NCBI GenBank assembly: GCA_016721725.1
Contig: JADKHN010000001.1
Span: forward strand, 620,001-684,000
DNA length: 64,000 nucleotides
Direction of reading: 5' to 3'
Origin: Chitinophagaceae bacterium
Lineage (GTDB): Bacteria; Bacteroidota; Bacteroidia; Chitinophagales; Chitinophagaceae
The notes under the pieces are model-generated. The model was given only the letters and a program-made list of their open reading frames with translations, did not search any database and was not told the DNA's origin. Below, in pieces: positions 1-8,426 of the stretch; position 1 is the first letter of the stretch; every line of letters starts with the position of its first letter. The position numbers and the translations under genes were made by a program.

Positions 1-208
1 AGGTGGAGAGTTTCGATTCTCCTTTGAAAGAACTAACGGACTGGTAGGCCTGGATAAAAACCTCCTGGGTGATATCGTCCGCATCCTGGGGGTTCTGCAC
101 TATACCCAATGCCGTATTATAAACCAGGCTCTCGCACTCGTCGACCAGTTGCCTGAAGGCCGACGGGTTCCCCTGCTGCAGTTGTATGATCAATTCCGGT
201 TGGTTCAA
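1..208 (-). CDS. ECF RNA polymerase sigma factor, N-terminal part (cut by window edge)
   Basis: Only the first ~69 codons are visible; the 3' part lies left of the window. The reading (LNQPELIIQLQQGNPSAF, then a DADDITQEVFIQAY stretch) matches region 2 of extracytoplasmic-function sigma factors, which binds core polymerase and the -10 element. The only usable start in frame is TTG at 208, because an in-frame TGA lies just upstream and the nearby ATG at 221 is in another frame. It follows the outer-membrane protein gene on the same strand after a gap of about 35 bp, so the two may be co-transcribed. The family is clear; the regulon is unknown. Confidence 0.8.
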   Translation of the reverse strand, partial: MNQPELIIQLQQGNPSAFRQLVDECESLVYNTALGIVQNPQDADDITQEVFIQAYQSVSSFKGESKLST

Positions 209-242
209 AACGGCGGTTCATTTTTGTCCGTCCTAAATTTAG

Positions 243-3131
243 TTAAAAAGAACGGTTGCCGCCTCCCGGACCCATCATCCCGCGATTTTGATTATTGTTC
301 GTATTCGTTGCGGGCGCTGTGCCGAAATTTTTCAATTTATACGTGAACGTGAGCATGAAATATTGCCTCAGTACCTGGTTCTGCACGTCTTCGATATATC
401 CGGCTTCAACTGTACGGGTGATGCTCCTGTTCTGTTTCAGCAGATCAAATACGGACAGTTTCAATTCACCGGCCTGGTTCTTCAGGAACTTCTTGCCGAT
501 ACCGGCATTCCATAACCAATAACTTTGGTTATACCCCGCACTCAAACCACTGTAACTGATATTGGATATGTCATTCTGCAGGAACCAGCCTTTCTTGGTC
601 AGCAGGTTGGCCTGCAATCCGGCGCTCTGGGTCACATAATGGGTGTTCAGGGCGGCATCCAGTGAATTCTTCGTATCGGTCAGACTGGCATTATAGGACA
701 AATTGAAATCCACATACTGGCTGATATTGCTGGCGATCACGAGCCCTCCGCTATAGGTATAGTTGTTGGATTTGGTGCTGTTGGCATTCACCAGGCCCGG
801 TGTCTTGGAATAGGTGAAACCGCCATTCACATTCAGGCTGGATTTCATGAACTTGAGCGGCATAGCCCAGGTGAGGAAAGAACGCAGGCTCATATAACCG
901 TTCAGGTTCACCGGCTTGGTGAGCTGTGAGCCCTTGAACAGGATGGTGCCGTTGTTCAGTAATGAGTCGGCCGCCGCGGTATATGTGGCGTTGGCAATAT
1001 AGTTGTTGGCCTGCTGCAGGAACACGTTGGCAAAGAAACTCTGGCTCTTCTGCGAATTGGTATAGGTGAATCGCGTGCTGAAGGTATTGCTCACCTGTTG
1101 TTTCAGGTCGGGGTTGCCGCTGGTGAGCAAGAGGGTGTTGCTGTTGTTGATGACATCCTGCAACTGGGTCACCGAAGGCGCGTTCGTGTTGGAACGGAAC
1201 ATCACATTGAGGCTGGACTTAGCCGATAATTTTTTCCTCCACATCAGGTTTGGCAGTACGTTGTTGAAGTTCTTGCTCACTTTCACCGCGAAGGGGAAAT
1301 ACTGGTCGCTGTGCAGTTCCAGGTACTTGTAGGTCAGTCCCACGCTGAACATATTATCCCGGTCGCCGATCCGGTAACTGGCGCTGACGCTCTGGGAAGA
1401 CGTGGTATTGTTGAATTTGTTGGAATAGCTGCTGTCGAAACTGGAGTATTTGCCGTTTGACTTGTCGTATTGGAACACTTCCTGGTCAGATTTATTCTTG
1501 TTCACCGAAGGGTTATAATTGAATTGTAACTGGCCTTTTTTACCGATGGGTTCGGTATAGGAGATATTGGCTGAATAATTATACCCGTTCACCAACTGGT
1601 CGGTATACTGGTCGGTGGTATCGTTGGGCAGGGTGGTGGACTGGAAATACTGGTTGATCGAATTGAGGTAGGTGCTTCCGTCCTTATGGTTGAAACCGGC
1701 GCCGATATTGAATGAGATGGTCCTGCCCTTCTTTTTGAAAGCATGGCGGAACAAGAGGTTATTATTCGAATTATAGCCCGATGTCCGGGTATTGGTCGTG
1801 CTCTTAATGGAACTGACCAGGTTGGAGGCCGTGATGAACCTCACGCCGTCGATGCCGGTAAAAGCATTGTTCTTCTGAAAACTGACCGCAGGTGTGAATG
1901 AGATGGAATTATTATCATCGATCTTATACTCGAATCGCAGGTTGATGCGGTGATTAAAATTCTTTGAGGTGGATTCATCGTTCTCATTATAGAACTGGTC
2001 GTCCGAGCCATTGATGAAATATTGAGTATTTGAACTCTGGTCGTTATTGGTATTGCTGTTGTTGAAAAAATAGCTGCCGCTTACATCCAGCTTCTTGCCC
2101 CACTTGTCGGAATAGTTGATACCGAAAGCGTTCGTGGCGCTGATGCCATTGGTCTGGCCAACGAGGAAATTGTTCCCGCCACCGCCGAAATTACTGCCGC
2201 CACCACCACGATTTCCACCACCGCCCCTGTTTCCGCCGCCACCTGATCTGCCGCCGCCGCTGCTGGTAACGCCCAGGAGATCTTCAGAAGAGAAATTCTG
2301 CTGGTTGATATTATTGAACAGACCCACAAAGGATAAGCGCCTGTCTTTTTTGAAAAAACTGACATTGCCACCCGCGCTGTAGCGGTTGTCGGTTCCGTAC
2401 CCGGCATAGGCCCGGCCGAATTGCCCGTTGCGCATGCCCGCCTTGGTGACGATATTGATGGCTTTCGTACTGTTTCCGTCGTCGAAGCCGGTAAAGGCCG
2501 CCTGGTCGCTCAGTTTGTCAAATACCTGGATCTTGTCGATGATCTCTGCAGGAAGATTCCTTAAGGCGGCTGTAGCGTCATCACCAAAGAAATCACGCCC
2601 GTCAACGGTCACTTTTTTGACCTGTTCGCCCATGGTGGTCACATTACCCGATTTATCGATCACGATGCCCGGGAGTTTTTTGATCATATCCTCGGCGGTC
2701 GCGTCGGGATTGACCTTGAACTGGCTGGCGCTGAATTCAGTGGTATCGGATTTCATCCTGACCGGGGGAGCCTTGCCCACTACAGTGACACCGGTCAGGT
2801 CGGTCGCTATTTTGGCAATGGAGAACGGGATCGCTTTCGCGTTGGAAGCCTGTATATTGATGGGCTGTTCAATTTTTTCATATCCGCTGAACGTGATGGT
2901 CAGGGTATACAGATCAGCGTTCAGGCCATTAAAGGCAAAACTGCCTGACTGGTCGGTCACCACCATCCGGCTGTCGGAAGGGTTTTTCTTTACGGTGAGC
3001 TTGATGGTGGCCCCGGTAATAGCGGATTTATCCGCTTTATCGGTCAGTTTCCCCTTCAGGGTGATGCCCTGGGCGGCCGCAAAGACGGAGGAGAGGGTGA
3101 AAATCGCTAAAAACAGTGCATTTTTTATCAT
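243..3131 (-). CDS. Outer-membrane beta-barrel protein with CarboxypepD_reg-like domain (TonB-receptor-like)
   Basis: The 962-residue protein begins with a signal peptide (cleavage near AAAQG, residue ~21). A CarboxypepD_reg-like Ig fold follows (~24-105), then a plug-like region (~125-230, with VTVDGRDFFGDD and the AINIVTK stretch), then a long C-terminal barrel rich in aromatic-alternating strands and NNSN loops. This is the architecture of the Bacteroidota outer-membrane barrel family related to TonB-dependent receptors. A glycine-rich low-complexity loop (residues ~291-321, G4NR/G4SN units) interrupts the barrel start, and the C-terminus is also Gly/Asn-rich. The substrate cannot be told; no SusD partner is adjacent. 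The ECF sigma gene downstream has no visible anti-sigma factor. Confidence 0.85.
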   Translation of the reverse strand: MIKNALFLAIFTLSSVFAAAQGITLKGKLTDKADKSAITGATIKLTVKKNPSDSRMVVTDQSGSFAFNGLNADLYTLTITFSGYEKIEQPINIQASNAKAIPFSIAKIATDLTGVTVVGKAPPVRMKSDTTEFSASQFKVNPDATAEDMIKKLPGIVIDKSGNVTTMGEQVKKVTVDGRDFFGDDATAALRNLPAEIIDKIQVFDKLSDQAAFTGFDDGNSTKAINIVTKAGMRNGQFGRAYAGYGTDNRYSAGGNVSFFKKDRRLSFVGLFNNINQQNFSSEDLLGVTSSGGGRSGGGGNRGGGGNRGGGGSNFGGGGNNFLVGQTNGISATNAFGINYSDKWGKKLDVSGSYFFNNSNTNNDQSSNTQYFINGSDDQFYNENDESTSKNFNHRINLRFEYKIDDNNSISFTPAVSFQKNNAFTGIDGVRFITASNLVSSIKSTTNTRTSGYNSNNNLLFRHAFKKKGRTISFNIGAGFNHKDGSTYLNSINQYFQSTTLPNDTTDQYTDQLVNGYNYSANISYTEPIGKKGQLQFNYNPSVNKNKSDQEVFQYDKSNGKYSSFDSSYSNKFNNTTSSQSVSASYRIGDRDNMFSVGLTYKYLELHSDQYFPFAVKVSKNFNNVLPNLMWRKKLSAKSSLNVMFRSNTNAPSVTQLQDVINNSNTLLLTSGNPDLKQQVSNTFSTRFTYTNSQKSQSFFANVFLQQANNYIANATYTAAADSLLNNGTILFKGSQLTKPVNLNGYMSLRSFLTWAMPLKFMKSSLNVNGGFTYSKTPGLVNANSTKSNNYTYSGGLVIASNISQYVDFNLSYNASLTDTKNSLDAALNTHYVTQSAGLQANLLTKKGWFLQNDISNISYSGLSAGYNQSYWLWNAGIGKKFLKNQAGELKLSVFDLLKQNRSITRTVEAGYIEDVQNQVLRQYFMLTFTYKLKNFGTAPATNTNNNQNRGMMGPGGGNRSF

Positions 3132-3258
3132 ATAAGCTGGTTGTATCGGTCATTAGACGACTGATGGAATAAAAACTGTCGGTCTTTTTCGCTTTTTTTT
3201 AACTGGCCTGAATTGCATTTTTACAATTAACTTGCAGCCCTAAAAAACTACCGTATAT

Positions 3259-3759
3259 ATGGAATACAGCAAATTGGTTTCTGTCACCGGGTTGAGTGGA
3301 TTATTCGAATTGTTATCCTCAAAGGCCGACGGAGGCGTGGTACGTTCCCTGGAAGATAAAAGCTCGAAATTCGTTAGCACCCGCATACATAACTTTTCCC
3401 ACCTGGAGAGCATCGAAGTGTTCACGACCGGGGACAATGTGAACCTGGTTGACGTTTTCACCGCCATGAAAGCCAGTGCCGAAGTGCTGCCGGATGAAAA
3501 AGACGCGGCCGGGATCAAGTCCTATTTTGAAAAAGTGTATCCCACTATGGATTTCTCCCGGGTCTATGCCAGTGATATGAAGAAGATGATCCGCTGGTTC
3601 GGGCAACTGAAAGCGAATAATATCGAGATCAAGCTGTCTGAGAACCCTGAGATCGAGACTGCCGGAACGGAAAGCAAGCCCAAGGTTGCCGAGACCAAGG
3701 CCGCCGCAGTTAAGCAAGCACCCGCCAAGAAAGTGAACGCTCCGCGTAAGATGGTTTAA
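3259..3759 (+). CDS. DUF5606 domain protein
   Basis: A 166-residue soluble protein starting MEYSKLVSVTGLSGLFEL, characteristic of the Bacteroidota-restricted DUF5606 family. The conserved part covers about residues 1-130. The tail (~131-166) is a Lys/Ala/Pro-rich low-complexity extension that may bind nucleic acid or simply be disordered. No signal peptide. It precedes the M3 peptidase gene in the same direction, with a strong hairpin in the 53-bp gap. Function is not known for the family. Confidence 0.85.
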   Translation: MEYSKLVSVTGLSGLFELLSSKADGGVVRSLEDKSSKFVSTRIHNFSHLESIEVFTTGDNVNLVDVFTAMKASAEVLPDEKDAAGIKSYFEKVYPTMDFSRVYASDMKKMIRWFGQLKANNIEIKLSENPEIETAGTESKPKVAETKAAAVKQAPAKKVNAPRKMV

Positions 3760-3763
3760 TCCC

Positions 3764-3796
3764 AGACTACGGTAGTCTTACAGACTACCGTAGTCT
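3764..3796 (+). terminator. Perfect hairpin after the DUF5606 gene
   Basis: AGACTACGGTAGTC, loop TTACA, then the exact complement. Each arm is itself nearly palindromic, and a further copy of the 15-mer lies at about 35929. It has no U-tract, so it may be a REP-like element rather than a true terminator. Confidence 0.5.
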
Positions 3797-3812
3797 CCCC
3801 CACCACCACAAT

Positions 3813-5531
3813 ATGTATACCGCAGATATCAAAAAACTACCCCGGCATTATTTGCCGCAGGATTTTACCGTAACCGACTGGGCCGGACTGGAGCCTTTCT
3901 TCAAAGAACTGCTGGACAGGAAGATCGACAGTAGATCCGAACTGGAACAGTGGCTGAAAGACCAGAGTGAACTGGAGGCCGTTGTGAATGAAGATGCCTG
4001 CTGGCGCCAGATCAGGATGACCTGTGATACGGAGAACAAGGCGCTGGAGGAAGCGTTCAATTATTTCTTCCTGGAGATCCAACCCAAGATCCAGCCTTAC
4101 TCTGATGCACTGAATAAAAAGATCGTCCATCACCCCTTATTGAATGAACTTGAGCCGGAGAAATACCATACGTATCTGCGGAATATCCGGAAGAGCATCG
4201 AGTTGTTCCGGACCGAGAACATTCCTCTGCAGGCCGAATTGGCCGTGATGCAACAGCAATATGGAGTGATCTCCGGTAAGATGACCGTCTCGGTGAACGG
4301 CAAAGAATATACACTTCAGCAAGCGGCTAAATTCCTGGAAAGTCCGGATCGCGAACTGCGGGAATCAGTTTACCGCAAGATCAATGAACGCCGGCTGGTT
4401 GATAAAGCACAGCTTGATGAACTATACAACCAGTTGATCGAAAAAAGGAACCAGGAAGCCCTTAATGCCGGTTTTGATAATTACCGTGATTACCGGTTCA
4501 AAGAACTGGGCCGGTTCGATTACACCAAGGAAGATTGCTACGCCTTTCATGAAGCGGTCAAACTGCATGTGGTTCCCCTGGTGAGCCAGATCAATAAAAG
4601 GAAAAAAGAAAAACTGGGCCTCGACACCCTTCGTCCCTGGGATAGTGAAGCCATGCCGGAAGGGGTCAAACCGCTTCAGCCTTTCAGTACCCCGGAAGAA
4701 CTGATCCATAAATCCGTTGCCTGTTTCAGCAAGATCCGCCCTTTTTTCGGCGATTGCCTGAGCAAGATGAATGAGATGAAACACCTGGACCTGGACAGCC
4801 GGAAAGGCAAGGCCCCGGGAGGCTATAATTGCCCGCTGGCTGAAAGCGGCGCCCCCTTCATCTTCATGAATGCCGCCGGGCAGATGAACGATGTGACCAC
4901 CATGTTACACGAAGGAGGTCATGCCGTACATTCTTTTTTGGCACACCCGCTTGAACTGAACGGATTCAAAGAATACCCCATGGAGATCGCCGAAGTGGCC
5001 AGTATGGCCATGGAACTGATGAGCATGGATGAATGGGAAACTTTTTTTGATCAGGAGGAGGACCTGAAAAGAGCGAAGGAACATCAACTGGAACGCGTGA
5101 TCACCATTTTCCCCTGGATCGCCGTCATCGACAAGTTCCAGCACTGGGTTTACGAAAACCCAAAACACACCCCGATGGAAAGGACCAACAAATGGATGGA
5201 TATCCTGCTGGAATTCTCTGACGAGGTGACCGACTACAGCGGACTGGAAGCCTACCGCAGCAATGCCTGGCAGCGCCAGTTGCACCTTTTTGAAGTGCCT
5301 TTTTATTATATCGAATACGGGATCGCCCAATTGGGAGCCATCGGTATGTGGATGCAATACAAGCAGGATAAGGAAAAGGCGCTGGACCATTACTGCAATG
5401 CCCTGAGCCTGGGCGGGACCAAGACCCTGCCCCAGCTATTTGAAGCGGCGGGATTGACATTCGATCTCAGTCCGGATACGATCAAAACGCTGATGGAATT
5501 CGTGAAGCGAGAGATGGAAACGCTGGATTGA
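3813..5531 (+). CDS. pepF: M3 family oligoendopeptidase (PepF-like)
   Basis: A 572-residue cytoplasmic zinc metallopeptidase that degrades oligopeptides. The zinc motif HEGGH lies at residues 366-370, and the third ligand is expected in the following EIAEVASM helix (~391-398). Length and the N-terminal helical region fit PepF/M3 enzymes. No signal peptide. The start ATG follows the DUF5606 hairpin by about 16 bp. Downstream are two related stem-loops before the convergent Fur gene. Confidence 0.9.
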   Translation: MYTADIKKLPRHYLPQDFTVTDWAGLEPFFKELLDRKIDSRSELEQWLKDQSELEAVVNEDACWRQIRMTCDTENKALEEAFNYFFLEIQPKIQPYSDALNKKIVHHPLLNELEPEKYHTYLRNIRKSIELFRTENIPLQAELAVMQQQYGVISGKMTVSVNGKEYTLQQAAKFLESPDRELRESVYRKINERRLVDKAQLDELYNQLIEKRNQEALNAGFDNYRDYRFKELGRFDYTKEDCYAFHEAVKLHVVPLVSQINKRKKEKLGLDTLRPWDSEAMPEGVKPLQPFSTPEELIHKSVACFSKIRPFFGDCLSKMNEMKHLDLDSRKGKAPGGYNCPLAESGAPFIFMNAAGQMNDVTTMLHEGGHAVHSFLAHPLELNGFKEYPMEIAEVASMAMELMSMDEWETFFDQEEDLKRAKEHQLERVITIFPWIAVIDKFQHWVYENPKHTPMERTNKWMDILLEFSDEVTDYSGLEAYRSNAWQRQLHLFEVPFYYIEYGIAQLGAIGMWMQYKQDKEKALDHYCNALSLGGTKTLPQLFEAAGLTFDLSPDTIKTLMEFVKREMETLD

Positions 5532-5539
5532 CCACATTC

Positions 5540-5573
5540 AGGTGTCTGACGGCTTTGAGCCGTCTTGACACCT
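5540..5573 (+). terminator. Stem-loop between pepF and the Fur-family gene
   Basis: Near-perfect inverted repeat (AGGTGTC-TGACGGC, loop TTTGA, GCCGTC-TTGACACCT) just after the pepF stop. It lies in a convergent gap and could serve both genes. Confidence 0.5.
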
Positions 5574-5599
5574 TTAGCATTTATCAGCTTAATCATTCC

Positions 5600-5632
5600 G
5601 GTGTCTGACGATTTTGAACTGTCTTGACAACT
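5600..5632 (+). repeat. Degenerate second copy of the 5540 stem-loop
   Basis: GGTGTCTGACGATTTTGAACT and the following GTCTTGACAA repeat the preceding hairpin with several mismatches, giving a tandem pair with a period of about 60 bp. Confidence 0.5.
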
Positions 5633-5640
5633 TGCACCAA

Positions 5641-6054
5641 TTACTTACAGTCATCGCAGATCCCCTTCACCACCATCTCTGAATGTCTTGGCTTGAAACC
5701 CCTGGGCAGTTTCACTTGCGGGACCATGACCCCATCCAGGCAGATCGTTTTCTCACATTCCTCACAGATGAAATGCACATGGTCATCATGATGATGACCT
5801 GCCCCGCAATCGTCTTTGCAGAGGGCGTACAAAATGGAATTATCGGTGGTGGGGATCTGGTGAATGATCCCTTTGTCAACGAAGGTTTGCAGGGTCCGGT
5901 ACACCGTCACCCGGTCGAAATGTTCTCCGGCATTCTTTTCCACATCGGCATGGGTAAGCGCTCCTTCGCTGTTCAGGAAATAGCTGAGTATCTTTTTACG
6001 GCCATCGGTAATGCTCAGACCGTTCTTTTTGAACAAGGAGGTAATGTTATCCAT
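5641..6054 (-). CDS. Fur-family metalloregulator (probably Zur)
   Basis: A 137-residue Fur-superfamily repressor. The N-terminal winged helix contains the DRVTVYRTLQTFVDKGI recognition region, followed by a His-rich metal site (GHHHDDHVHF) and two structural zinc CxxC pairs (CEEC and the C-terminal CDDC). It is 10 bp upstream-adjacent, on the same strand, to the SCO gene, which starts the operon. A palindrome resembling a Bacteroidota Zur operator lies in the promoter region shared by SCO and MerC, which suggests zinc rather than iron sensing. The metal assignment is inferred from that site only. Confidence 0.85.
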   Translation of the reverse strand: MDNITSLFKKNGLSITDGRKKILSYFLNSEGALTHADVEKNAGEHFDRVTVYRTLQTFVDKGIIHQIPTTDNSILYALCKDDCGAGHHHDDHVHFICEECEKTICLDGVMVPQVKLPRGFKPRHSEMVVKGICDDCK

Positions 6055-6064
6055 TGCGTTGTCA

Positions 6065-6796
6065 TTAATTGGGGTTATTGTTGAACCCGTTCATGAAACG
6101 GGGGTGATCCACTTTTTCCGACAGCAGGTCTTTGATGTCGCCCAGCAGTTTTTGGATATCGGCTTCCTGCAATCCGTCATAAATACCCCTGACACGGCGG
6201 TTCTTATCCAGCAGAGCGAAGAACTGGGTGTGGATGAACTGATCGTTGATGTTCTGCAGGCTGTCGGGCTTGTTGTTATCAATGAGATAACCCTGGCGGG
6301 CCATCTGATATAAGGATGCCTTATCGCCGGTAACGAAGGTCCAGTTTTTATTTGCCGTTTGTTGCTTGTCGTTTGCTGTTGAATCCGATGAGAATTTAAA
6401 AGAGCCGTCGGTATTTTTGACCAGGTCACTGTAGATCATCCGGGTCTCATAGGCCTTTAATAATGGAACCGAATCGGTCTCGGGCATGCAGGTATGGGAA
6501 ACGATCATGAATTCCGGTTCATCCTTATAGGCATCGAATACCCTGCGCATATTGGCGTTCATCTTAGGACATATCCCCTTGCAGGTGGTGAAGAAAAATT
6601 CAGCCACATAAACCTTGCCCTCCACATTTTTCTCACTGAAAGCCTTTCCATTCTGGTCGGTGAAGTTAAAAGCCGGCACTTGGGCATTTAATACAGGCAG
6701 ACTGGCTTTCTTCAACATCTCTTTGGGAAGAAGCAGATAAAAGCCGGCCAGCAGAACGGCGAAAAAAATCACATAGATCCAGATCTTACTACGCAT
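6065..6796 (-). CDS. SCO1/SenC-family copper chaperone (thioredoxin fold)
   Basis: A 243-residue protein with an N-terminal membrane anchor (residues ~5-24) and a periplasmic thioredoxin-like domain. The copper-binding CxxxC motif (CKGIC, residues 72-76) and a late conserved His in QFIHTQFFALLD are present. SCO proteins deliver copper to cytochrome oxidase CuA or act as thiol reductases. It is followed on the same strand by the Fur-family gene, 10 bp away, and is divergent to the MerC gene. Confidence 0.88.
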   Translation of the reverse strand: MRSKIWIYVIFFAVLLAGFYLLLPKEMLKKASLPVLNAQVPAFNFTDQNGKAFSEKNVEGKVYVAEFFFTTCKGICPKMNANMRRVFDAYKDEPEFMIVSHTCMPETDSVPLLKAYETRMIYSDLVKNTDGSFKFSSDSTANDKQQTANKNWTFVTGDKASLYQMARQGYLIDNNKPDSLQNINDQFIHTQFFALLDKNRRVRGIYDGLQEADIQKLLGDIKDLLSEKVDHPRFMNGFNNNPN

Positions 6797-6868
6797 ATCG
6801 GTTCATTTACAGGCAAAAATACGCCCTTTGCATCTTGCTGCGCTTCCCTGTTGAAGGTGAACGAATAC

Positions 6869-6885
6869 TTGCAGCATTGTTGCAA
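6869..6885. promoter_or_regulatory. Zur/Fur-like operator
   Basis: TTGCAGCATTGTTGCAA is an 8-1-8 imperfect palindrome with one mismatched pair. It overlaps the expected -33 region of the MerC promoter and lies 73 bp upstream of the SCO start, so one repressor could close both directions. The regulator gene is two genes away. Confidence 0.55.
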
Positions 6886-6891
6886 AAGTAC

Positions 6892-6899
6892 TACCTTTG
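6892..6899 (+). promoter_or_regulatory. Bacteroidota-type -7 element for the MerC gene
   Basis: TACCTTTG matches the TAnnTTTG consensus. A TTGC at 6869 lies 19 bp upstream as the -33 half. Transcription would start near 6906, 8 nt before the ATG at 6914. Confidence 0.5.
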
Positions 6900-6913
6900 C
6901 CCGCACGCACAAA

Positions 6914-7303
6914 ATGAAGGTCAAATTAAACTGGGACGCCATGGGCATTGCTACTTCGATAGCCTGTGCCATCCATTGTGCCCTCTTGCCCATCCTGATG
7001 AGCAGCCTGCCGGTCTTCGGGATCAACATCATCCACAACGACTTTTTCGAATGGGGCATGATCGGGCTGGCTTTTTCCGTTGGGGTCTATTCCCTCTATC
7101 ACGGGTTCATCAAGCACCACCGTTCCCTGGTTCCCGTACTCATCTTTTCCGCCGGATTCGTTTTCCTGGTATTGAAACAGTTCTACCGGTCGAACGAGAC
7201 CCTTTTTCTCATCATCGCCGTAACGCTGATCATCAGCGCGCATTTTTACAATTACCGGCTCTGCCATAAAAGCAAATGCGCTTCGCCGCATCATGTGCAT
7301 TGA
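6914..7303 (+). CDS. MerC domain membrane protein
   Basis: A 129-residue protein starting MKVKLNWDAMG. Four hydrophobic segments and the metal-binding pair CAIHC (in IACAIHCALLP) match MerC-type heavy-metal transporters. The C-terminal tail has CHKSKC and PHHVH, which could bind metal. An upstream in-frame ATG at 6851 would place the promoter and operator inside the gene, so 6914 is preferred. Divergent from SCO/Fur; uptake or efflux of zinc under Zur control is an inference. Confidence 0.82.
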   Translation: MKVKLNWDAMGIATSIACAIHCALLPILMSSLPVFGINIIHNDFFEWGMIGLAFSVGVYSLYHGFIKHHRSLVPVLIFSAGFVFLVLKQFYRSNETLFLIIAVTLIISAHFYNYRLCHKSKCASPHHVH

Positions 7304-7670
7304 GGGCAAGAATAATTCCCAATGGCGGAGGCGCTGAGGAACGCAATGCGTAGAATTTCTTTGTGTCCTTGTCCTGCTTTGTGGGAAAAATATTACCGCT
7401 GAGACGGGGAGGCGCGGAGTATCACCATTCAAGAATTTTTCTTTGTATTCTTTTCCTGCTTTGTGGGAAAAAATATTACCGTTGAGACGGAAGGACAATA
7501 AGGAGTTTCTCCTTGTGGCTTTGTGGGAAAAGAATCTATGCGACGAAGTCGCAAGACCAGCTCATCCCTGTCTGCCGACAGGCAGGCTCCCCTCAATTCT
7601 TCGGGACAGGCTCCGGGGACGAGGACGAGAATTTCCATTGATTGATTATATTTATGCCTCAATCAGCAAT
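7304..7670. repeat. Gene-free stretch with degenerate ~90-bp repeats
   Basis: No convincing gene. The phrases CTTTGTGGGAAAA and ATATTACCGCTGAGACGG recur around 7370-7410, 7450-7490 and 7515-7530, an eroded tandem or dispersed intergenic repeat. At 7565-7615 there is a palindromic CTGTCTGCCGACAGGCAG segment, a type also seen near 38060. Confidence 0.55.
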
Positions 7671-8108
7671 ATGAAAAAATGGCTCGCCCTATTCGGGATC
7701 TTATCACTCTTATCCCTTTCTTCCTTTGCCCAAAAAAGCATTAATGCCGACGAACAGGCCATCCGGACAGCCCTGGAAACCCAGCGCAAGTCATGGAACA
7801 ACGGCGACCTGAATACCTTCATGAGTACCTATTGGGCCAATGACTCCCTGATGTTCATCGGGAAAAGCGGTGTAACCTATGGCTGGCAGAACACGCTCGA
7901 TAATTATAAAAAAGGCTATCCCGACACGGCGGCCATGGGCAAACTGACCTTTGACATCCTGCAGGTGAGAAGGATCTCCGATACCCATTATTTCGTGGTG
8001 GGCAAATGGTTCCTGGCCCGGAGCATCGGGGATGTGGGCGGACATTTCTCCCTATTGTTCCGGAAAATAAAGAACAAATGGGTGATCGTGGCGGACCACA
8101 GTAGTTAG
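7671..8108 (+). CDS. Secreted SnoaL/DUF4440-like protein
   Basis: A 145-residue protein from ATG 7671 with a signal peptide (MKKWLALFGILSLLSLSS, cleavage near FAQ). The mature part (EQAIRTALETQRKSWNNGD, then a small alpha+beta barrel with FMSTYWANDSLMF) fits the NTF2-like DUF4440/SnoaL family. An upstream in-frame extension reads through repeat DNA and is rejected. No catalytic residues can be assigned; such proteins are often of unknown function. Confidence 0.8.
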   Translation: MKKWLALFGILSLLSLSSFAQKSINADEQAIRTALETQRKSWNNGDLNTFMSTYWANDSLMFIGKSGVTYGWQNTLDNYKKGYPDTAAMGKLTFDILQVRRISDTHYFVVGKWFLARSIGDVGGHFSLLFRKIKNKWVIVADHSS

Positions 8109-8117
8109 TTAGTTTGG

Positions 8118-8150
8118 GAGTTGGAGGTTGGAAGTTGGAAGTTGGAAGTT
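8118..8150. repeat. Short tandem repeat GTTGGAA
   Basis: Four imperfect copies of a 7-10 bp unit (GGAGTTGGAGGTTGGAAGTT and onwards) fill the convergent gap between two genes. Confidence 0.6.
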
Positions 8151-8367
8151 ATAATTTCCATTTACGCCAGAGAAACCTCACTAAAAAAAACAGGCTGATC
8201 AGGGAACCCGCGTAGAAAAGATAGTTGGTCCAGTTGAGTCGCTGGTCAAAGAAAGCGTAATCCTTATAGATCCCCACATACACATTCAGCATCATCCAGA
8301 GCAATATCCACGAGATGGTCTGTATGATCAGTACCAGGAAATCCCTTGTTTCATCTTCCATACCCAT
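8149..8367 (-). CDS. Small two-helix membrane protein
   Basis: A 72-residue protein with two clear membrane segments (FLVLIIQTISWILLWMMLNV and YAGSLISLFFLVRF) and a basic C-terminus (RKWKL). No signal peptide and no domain recognised. It lies convergent to the DUF4440 gene and upstream of the GH25 gene on the same strand. Confidence 0.6.
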   Translation of the reverse strand: MGMEDETRDFLVLIIQTISWILLWMMLNVYVGIYKDYAFFDQRLNWTNYLFYAGSLISLFFLVRFLWRKWKL

Positions 8368-8426
8368 ACGCGGCGATTTGACTTTAAAATTCGGTCATTA
8401 TAACAAGAATCGCAATTAAATCAGGT

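Noticed and set aside
2116..2382. Proline-rich plus-strand open frame
   Set aside because: It is the complement of the glycine-rich loop in the outer-membrane barrel gene.
7443..7670. Upstream extension of the DUF4440 protein
   Set aside because: It translates repeat DNA and precedes a perfect signal peptide at 7671.
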